A stretch of 64,000 nt of DNA from Caenorhabditis elegans (Eukaryota; Nematoda; Chromadorea; Rhabditida; Rhabditidae). Each line of letters starts with the position of its first letter. Position 1 is the stretch's first letter. The translations under genes and the position numbers were made by a program. Below the pieces are notes generated by a model. The model was not told the origin of the DNA. It saw only the letters and a program-made list of their open reading frames with translations, and did no database searches. The DNA lies in the NCBI RefSeq assembly GCF_000002985.6, contig NC_003284.9, forward strand, positions 992,001 to 1,056,000. Direction: 5' to 3'. Of this stretch, positions 58,708 through 64,000 are shown piece after piece.

Positions 58708-58870
58708 TTGGTCAGTGCGTAAAACATTTTCTGTCAGAAAATATAGTTTTCGGTCAGTGAATAAGCATTTTTTGAGCTGTGCATTAAATTTTTTGGTCAG
58801 CGTATAGAAACTTTTTGTCGGTGCATGGGAACTATACATATTTGGTAGTGCTTAAACAATTTGGTCAGTG
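58708..58870 (+). repeat. Degenerate GGTCAGTGCA minisatellite
   Basis: About seven divergent units (TTGGTCAGTGCGTAAA, TCGGTCAGTGAATAAG, TTGGTCAGCGTATAGA, TTGTCGGTGCATGGGA). Units here and at 61635-61930 share the same order of variant endings (ATAAACATTxTTTGAG, GTATAGAAACTTTT, GCATGGAA), so the two arrays derive from one longer unit. Confidence 0.85.
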
Positions 58871-61634
58871 CGAGCAAAGTCAGAACAGGTTTGAACTTTT
58901 TTGTAATTTTTTTTCATGGAAAAATTAACTAAACATTATTATTTTAAGCTAGACTTTCCCACATAAATTTTTCAAAATTTTGATTTTAAGTAAAATTTAG
59001 TGTATTTATCACCCCGGTTTTCTAAGCTGCTTATTGGTAGACGCCTGTGAAAAAAAAGCTTTTGAAAACATGTGATATCACCACGCCAAACAAGTTGAAA
59101 TATATGTTATTTGTGAAAAAAACACTGATCAAAACTCAAAAAATTTCAGCGTCATCCCACCTGTCTGTGTCAAAATAACTTTTGGCACTGATTAATTATC
59201 ATCTGTCAGTCTCTGCGTCTCTCAATCCATTCTTCTTCACACCTCGAAATCTCACTCTCTCATTATTCTTGTCGAGCCGCGGAGCCTCTCGCCGTTTTTT
59301 TCCGTTTGTCCCCCCGCGCTGCCGTGTCTCATTGCTTGGGCTCCTGAGTTGCTCCGTGAAAATGAGAGATAGAGAAAGGAGGCAGATATACTCTATCGAA
59401 TAAAATCTGAATGATGTCGAGAGAAACTTGTGGGAGACAGGAGCCAAGGGGGGGGGGTCTGGGGATTGGCAAAAAGTTGTGTTCTACGCTGCGCAGGTTT
59501 CCAGCTCTTCCTCTCATTGATCTTAGTTTCAAGTTTGCACATGAAAAGTACATTCCTTTGTTGATGTACTTTTTTGCTATTTATCTTTCTGTAAATGTTT
59601 TTCTAAGTATTCAGTCAAAGTTTTGCACCTCTCGTGGCCTTGTTGGTGGAATTTAAATTTTTTCATGTTCCTCGAATTTAATAAAGTACTAGTTTGAAAA
59701 TAGTTTTCTTTGTGAAAAAGTGCAAAAGTGGAAATAGTTTATTTTTATGAAGATCGAGAAAAGAAAAATGCTTGATTTTCGCGTACTATCCAATTATTTT
59801 TCTATTTATTTTAATGAATCCCAGCTCCTTGAAACTTTTTTTTCATAAACTCAAATGTCCCAAGCCGCGCATTTCTGAATGGAACAATTAGTGATATTAT
59901 GGTCCGACATCTACCGAGTTCTGCGCTTTTTTTAGCAGTGACCAACATCAATTACAAACATCTTGTTTTTGACATCACGTTTTTCTGCAATAGATTACAA
60001 TTATCGGAATTTTCCAAAACTTCAAAAAATGTTTTTTTTTCTATTTTAATTTTCCTGATCTTATTTGGTTTCTTATTCCTAATATATTTTCTCTCACCAA
60101 AGTAATGTTCCGATTCTCGAATTAAGAAAAGGGTCCGAATTTCCGCCTGACTAACTACATTTAGTAGTTCCGTTAGGGCGGGTGTCTAGAAAAAGTTTGG
60201 TAGAAAACAAATGTTTTTTGAATTTAAGATTGCCAAAGTAATAGACAAAAAATTAGGGGTTCACTAAAGAGTATTGTTTGGTTTTTTCAAAAGTTTTTTT
60301 TGAACATTTACATATAAGAAACATTTTTCATTAGTGTTGGCAGTGCTAACACATTTTGAAAATTGTCAATTGCCTAAAATTTTTGGTTTCCACGCACCTT
60401 CTCGTTGCAAATAAATATTTAACTATTGTCAAATATCATGTTTCTTTATTTTGTTGCTCATTTCTCCTTGCTTCCTTGATTTTTTCTGTTACTTCAGTTA
60501 TTCAAATCGCAACTTTATCAAAATATATATAATACAAGCTTTTTGCATAAAATTGCCTGAAAAACGTAACTTAGCAGTTAACATTTAGGTGCAATTATTG
60601 AAAAAGTAACGAAAATTGTTGATGCACCATGATTCTTTTTTTTTAATTTTACAGAATACTGAAAAATCTGAAAATACTACGCTTTTTCGACTCGACCATT
60701 CCAATTTTTACTGAAATGACAACTTGAAATTTTATATTCAAACTAGAGCATGATACAGGAAGGAAAACTGGCAGCAGCCAAAAAATTATTTAAAAATATA
60801 AGCTTCTGATTTTTTATTATTTCGAAGCAAGTGGGTCAGCTTTAAAATACTGAAACTATCCCAAAGTTTTGGAATACCTTACAAATCTGAAATTGTTATA
60901 CGATATTTTCTTGTTATTTTTGTTGATTATAATTTTCCAGACCTATGGTTTATCTTGAGCAATCCAAAGCAGGAGAATGTGTGATTCAAATATCGCCAGA
61001 AAGTATCTATTTTGCACTTTCATTCATCCCTCAACACTTTGACCTCCCTTCAGGTCAAATTGCGTTTATTTTCATTTTGAAGACATTGAAACCTAGGCTA
61101 AACTCTCTCAGGGGAGCATTTCCCATGTCTTCCTCCTTTCCGACATCTGTTTCAACCCGACTTCAAAATGAGAACCAGACTTTTTACACGTCATTCCCTC
61201 TCATTTTCTTTCCCTCTTATCCCAATAGTTTTTTGTTTCCGGATGTGAATAATTTATTAATTTTTTTATGTAGCAATAATTTTGTGCGGAAAAATTGATC
61301 AATTTTTGGCAAAGTTGGTGAGGACATTTTTTTCATGATGTATAAGAAATTTTCTCTGTAACCATAAATAATACTTTTAAATTTTCAAATTTTAAGCATA
61401 CATTCAATGTATGTTAAATTAACAAGCTTCAAATTGTTTTGTCGAACATTTTTTTTCAATTTTGATTTTAAAATTGAACTTTAAGAATTCCCCCTTTTTC
61501 CAGTTTGTAAAATTCATTGCACTTTAGGAAACAAGCAAAAACTGAAATTAGTTTGTAGCAAACGTTTTGTCCCTAAAATATATCCCTCACAAAACTGAAA
61601 ACTGAAAAAAAAAAGTTACTAAGGATTTTATTTG

Positions 61635-61930
61635 TTGGTCAGTGCAAAAGTTCCTTGGTCAGTGCAACAGTTTCTTGGTCAGTGCAAAAAAGCGCATATT
61701 CTGTAAGATCATAAAGTGTTCGGTCAGTGCATAAACATTCTTTGAGGTGTGCAGAACGTTTTTAGGTCAGTGTATAGAAACTTTTGGTTGGTGGTGCATG
61801 GAATTTTTTTTTGTCAGTGAACAATTGGTCAGTGCGCGTAAAATCAAAACACGGCTAATCAAAAAAAGTTCTGCTACTTTAACAAGCGCTGTAAAATTTT
61901 TGGTCAGTGCAAATGACATTCTGGTCAGTG
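61635..61930 (+). repeat. GGTCAGTGCA minisatellite array upstream of the NCS gene
   Basis: Roughly ten units with spacer variants. The middle part (61720-61850) parallels 58740-58870 in unit order. Confidence 0.85.
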
Positions 61931-62213
61931 CCTTATAGACTTATAAAACAATAAGTTATAGAGTTGTAATATCTTTTTTTTCTCAACTTTCAATTTTCCT
62001 ATCTACCCATCTCACTTTTTGGTTGTAATTCTCAATAATAAATGTTCATCCTCACAACCAATTCATCATTATATAAATAGATTGGCAACAAGAAGACAAC
62101 AACGTGACCAAGTGTTAATGAAAAAATAAAAAAGAAGAAGAAGCAACAACTGTTCGGATATAAGATAAGCAAACGAATCAATCACAGTGTGAAAAGGAGC
62201 GGGATCGGGGAAT

Positions 62214-63969
62214 ATGGGAAAATCGCAAAGCAAAGTGCAGACGAAAAAGAAGGCAAACAAGAAATTAACGACGGAAGAGGTACAAACACTAGAACAAGTC
62301 ACTTATTGTAAGTTTGATTAGGAAAATGTTGAAAGTGGTTGTGTTTTATTTTTCAACGGTATGGAAACCTGTAAAAAATTTTTCCATGAGCCAGTTAAAA
62401 AAAAGAGTCTTAATATCTTAAAAAGTTTTTATGATAGTCTAAAATTAACTAACAAGTTCCAATTAGCCAGGTAAACCTGAACCAACTATACTTTGTAGTT
62501 AAACTTAATTGACTTATCGCAATCCTTGATTAATATTGGATGCATATTTTCAGTAAAATTTTTCATAGTTTAGAGAAAACCATCAAGTAAATGTGATTAA
62601 CCCTAATTAATAAATGTTCTTCTTTCAGTCACAAAAAAGGAGCTCAAAAAATGGTACAAAGATTTTGTGAGAGACTGTCCCAGTGGAGAACTCAAGATGG
62701 AAGAATTTCAAGGAATCTACAAGCAGTTCTTCCCAAATGGTGACCCATCAAAGTTTGCTGCTTTTGTGTTCAATGTATTTGATGACAATCACGTGAGCTT
62801 TTTCAATTCGAAAAAAAGTAACCGGTCAGAAATGTATTTTGATCGTAAGTTAGAGTAACATGCGTGGGGATTTTGCTGGAATTGGTAAAAAATTCAACGT
62901 TATGATAGTAAAAACTTTAAAAAGTTTAATAAATTTTTTCAAAATTTTTGTTTTAATTTTGCAAAAGATATTTCACAAGCAAATGCGTGATTAAGTTATA
63001 ACCACACTTTTTGAGTTCTCCGTTTTCCGAAAAATTTAGATAATTTTTTTCGATTATTGGTTTTGTGATTTAATCAAAAATGTCACGTATCAAAACTAAA
63101 AACCTATAAACGCCAAGAAAAATGAAAAAATATCAATTAAAAAAATTTAGAAAAGTGGTATAAATTTTTAATCAAGTATATTACACTATTGCAGTCTATC
63201 TTCTGATATTTACGGAAATCTAAAAAAATGACCGTGGCAATAATCAGTCATTACAAAACCGTTTACAAAATTAAAATACTATCAAAGTTTAGATAAATTT
63301 TAAAGCAGGTATAAACTCATTTTTTGGCATTTGAAAATATTTCCGCGACAATTATTATTAACCTAAAAGACAATAATTTTGTATTAAAACTTTCAAGAAA
63401 ATATTTTAAAAAAATTATGATCCTTCAATTTTTTTAACGAGCAATAAATACAATTTATAAATTTTATTTCTTCAATTTATAATTGATTGGAAACTGATTT
63501 TTTTTTCGTTTTCGTAATTCAATGCGTGTGTTGCTTTTGAGCATTTTCAGTCGATAAGTATTTGAATATGATTACTTAAAAGCTTGAAGCATGCTTAAAT
63601 GTACGAAATTAAGCTAAATATATCTGGGAGTATTAGCTAAAATTAAGGATTATTTTCAAGTTCAAACTGTAAAAAAAAGAGAGATTATAGTTATGCAATA
63701 ACAAATTTTTTGTTCATAGACTCCCACTCCGATACATACTTTCAGGATGGTCACATTTCCTTCAGTGAATTCATTGCTGCATTGTCAATCACATCCCGTG
63801 GCACATTAGACGAGAAGCTAGATTGTAAGTCGAAAAAAAAAATGCAAAAAGAGACATTATTGAAAATGTATGAAAGTCACTTTGCAGGGGCATTCTCACT
63901 ATACGACGTGGATAAAGACGGCTTTATTACAAAGGATGAAATGGCTGATATTGTCGATGCAATTTATAG
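62214..63969 (+). CDS. ncs-3: Neuronal calcium sensor protein, 5' part (cut by window end)
   Basis: Four exons are visible and in phase: 62214-62307, 62629-62792, 63746-63824 and 63888-63969. The gene continues past the right edge after a donor at 63970 (TATAG then GTGTG). NCS proteins are N-myristoylated EF-hand calcium sensors that regulate channels, kinases and exocytosis in neurons. The myristoylation signal is MGKSQSK with Gly2. EF1 is degenerate with the family's Cys-Pro ([13 protein letters not shown]). EF2 ([13 protein letters not shown]) and EF3 ([13 protein letters not shown]) look calcium-competent, with [16 protein letters not shown] between. EF4 and the C-terminus lie outside. 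The charged KKKANKK insert after the myristoylation site is unusual for NCS-1. The sequence differs from C. elegans NCS-1 as I remember it, and X-linkage points to ncs-3. The family is certain, the symbol is inferred. Confidence 0.88.
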
Positions 63970-64000
63970 GTGTGATATGTAGCAAATCTTAATGTGCAGA

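Larger units (their letters stand above)
57941..62213. other. Intergenic region upstream of the NCS calcium-sensor gene
   Basis: More than 4 kb with no confident gene. It holds a GC-rich hairpin block near 58.57 kb, minisatellite clusters at 58.7 and 61.6 kb, and a pyrimidine-rich then purine-rich island at 59190-59640 with a GGGGGGGG run near 59449, likely regulatory. A 117-codon ATG frame at 60945-61298 (+) follows a TTTTCCAG acceptor, but its peptide is Ser/Phe/Pro-rich and unconvincing. Confidence 0.5.

Noticed and set aside
60945..61298. 117-aa ATG-started protein after a splice acceptor
   Set aside because: The peptide is Ser/Phe/Pro-rich without domains and the codon pattern is not convincing; probably chance.

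Overview
This window looks like nematode DNA, almost certainly Caenorhabditis elegans or a very close relative. It is AT-rich, has many short introns (48-60 bp) with TTTTCAG acceptors, and several reconstructed proteins match C. elegans proteins I know. The nlf-1 model gives 438 aa and the stau-1 model 705 aa, the lengths I recall for those C. elegans proteins. nlf-1, stau-1 and sec-22 lie together on X-chromosome cosmid F55A4, so I infer the left part of chromosome X (from memory, not from a search).

Layout. 1-12.3 kb: no gene I can support; a purine-rich island with a 21-G tract, a hairpin-forming inverted repeat and a field of CACTGACC-type minisatellite. 12.3-17.3 kb (+): a 16-exon gene for a 633-aa single-pass membrane protein with a ZP-N-like ectodomain. 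17.3-21.1 kb: a tRNA-derived SINE-like element between 51-bp direct repeats, and a large inverted duplication of a gene fragment. 21.1-25.5 kb (-): nlf-1. 25.6-31.5 kb: purine/pyrimidine-rich intergenic DNA. 31.5-31.8 kb (-): a 70-aa membrane protein. 32.6-34.2 kb (-): a broken partial copy of stau-1. 36.1-43.2 kb (-): stau-1, with a decayed non-LTR retrotransposon in intron 4. 43.6-44.9 kb (+): sec-22, divergent from stau-1. 45.1-46.1 kb (-): a small calponin-repeat protein. 46.7-49.8 kb (-): a 12-exon MFS transporter. 53.2-54.2 kb (-): a 142-aa orphan protein. 55.1-57.0 kb (-): a degenerate secreted-protein locus. 57.4-57.9 kb (+): a possible 51-aa peptide gene. 62.2 kb to the right edge (+): a neuronal calcium sensor gene, probably ncs-3, cut off by the window end.

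The genes do not form one pathway. Several are neuronal or trafficking genes: nlf-1 (ER factor for the NALCN-type sodium leak channel), sec-22 (ER-Golgi R-SNARE), the NCS calcium sensor, and stau-1 (dsRNA binding). The repeats are the most distinctive part. A GGTCAGTGCA-core minisatellite recurs at more than a dozen places, mostly introns and intergenic DNA, in both orientations. A tRNA-derived element occurs three times. One MFS intron holds a hAT-like terminal-inverted-repeat element. I reconstructed all exon coordinates by eye from splice sites and reading-frame phase. Internal exons of nlf-1, stau-1, sec-22, the MFS gene and the ZP-like gene keep phase at every junction.
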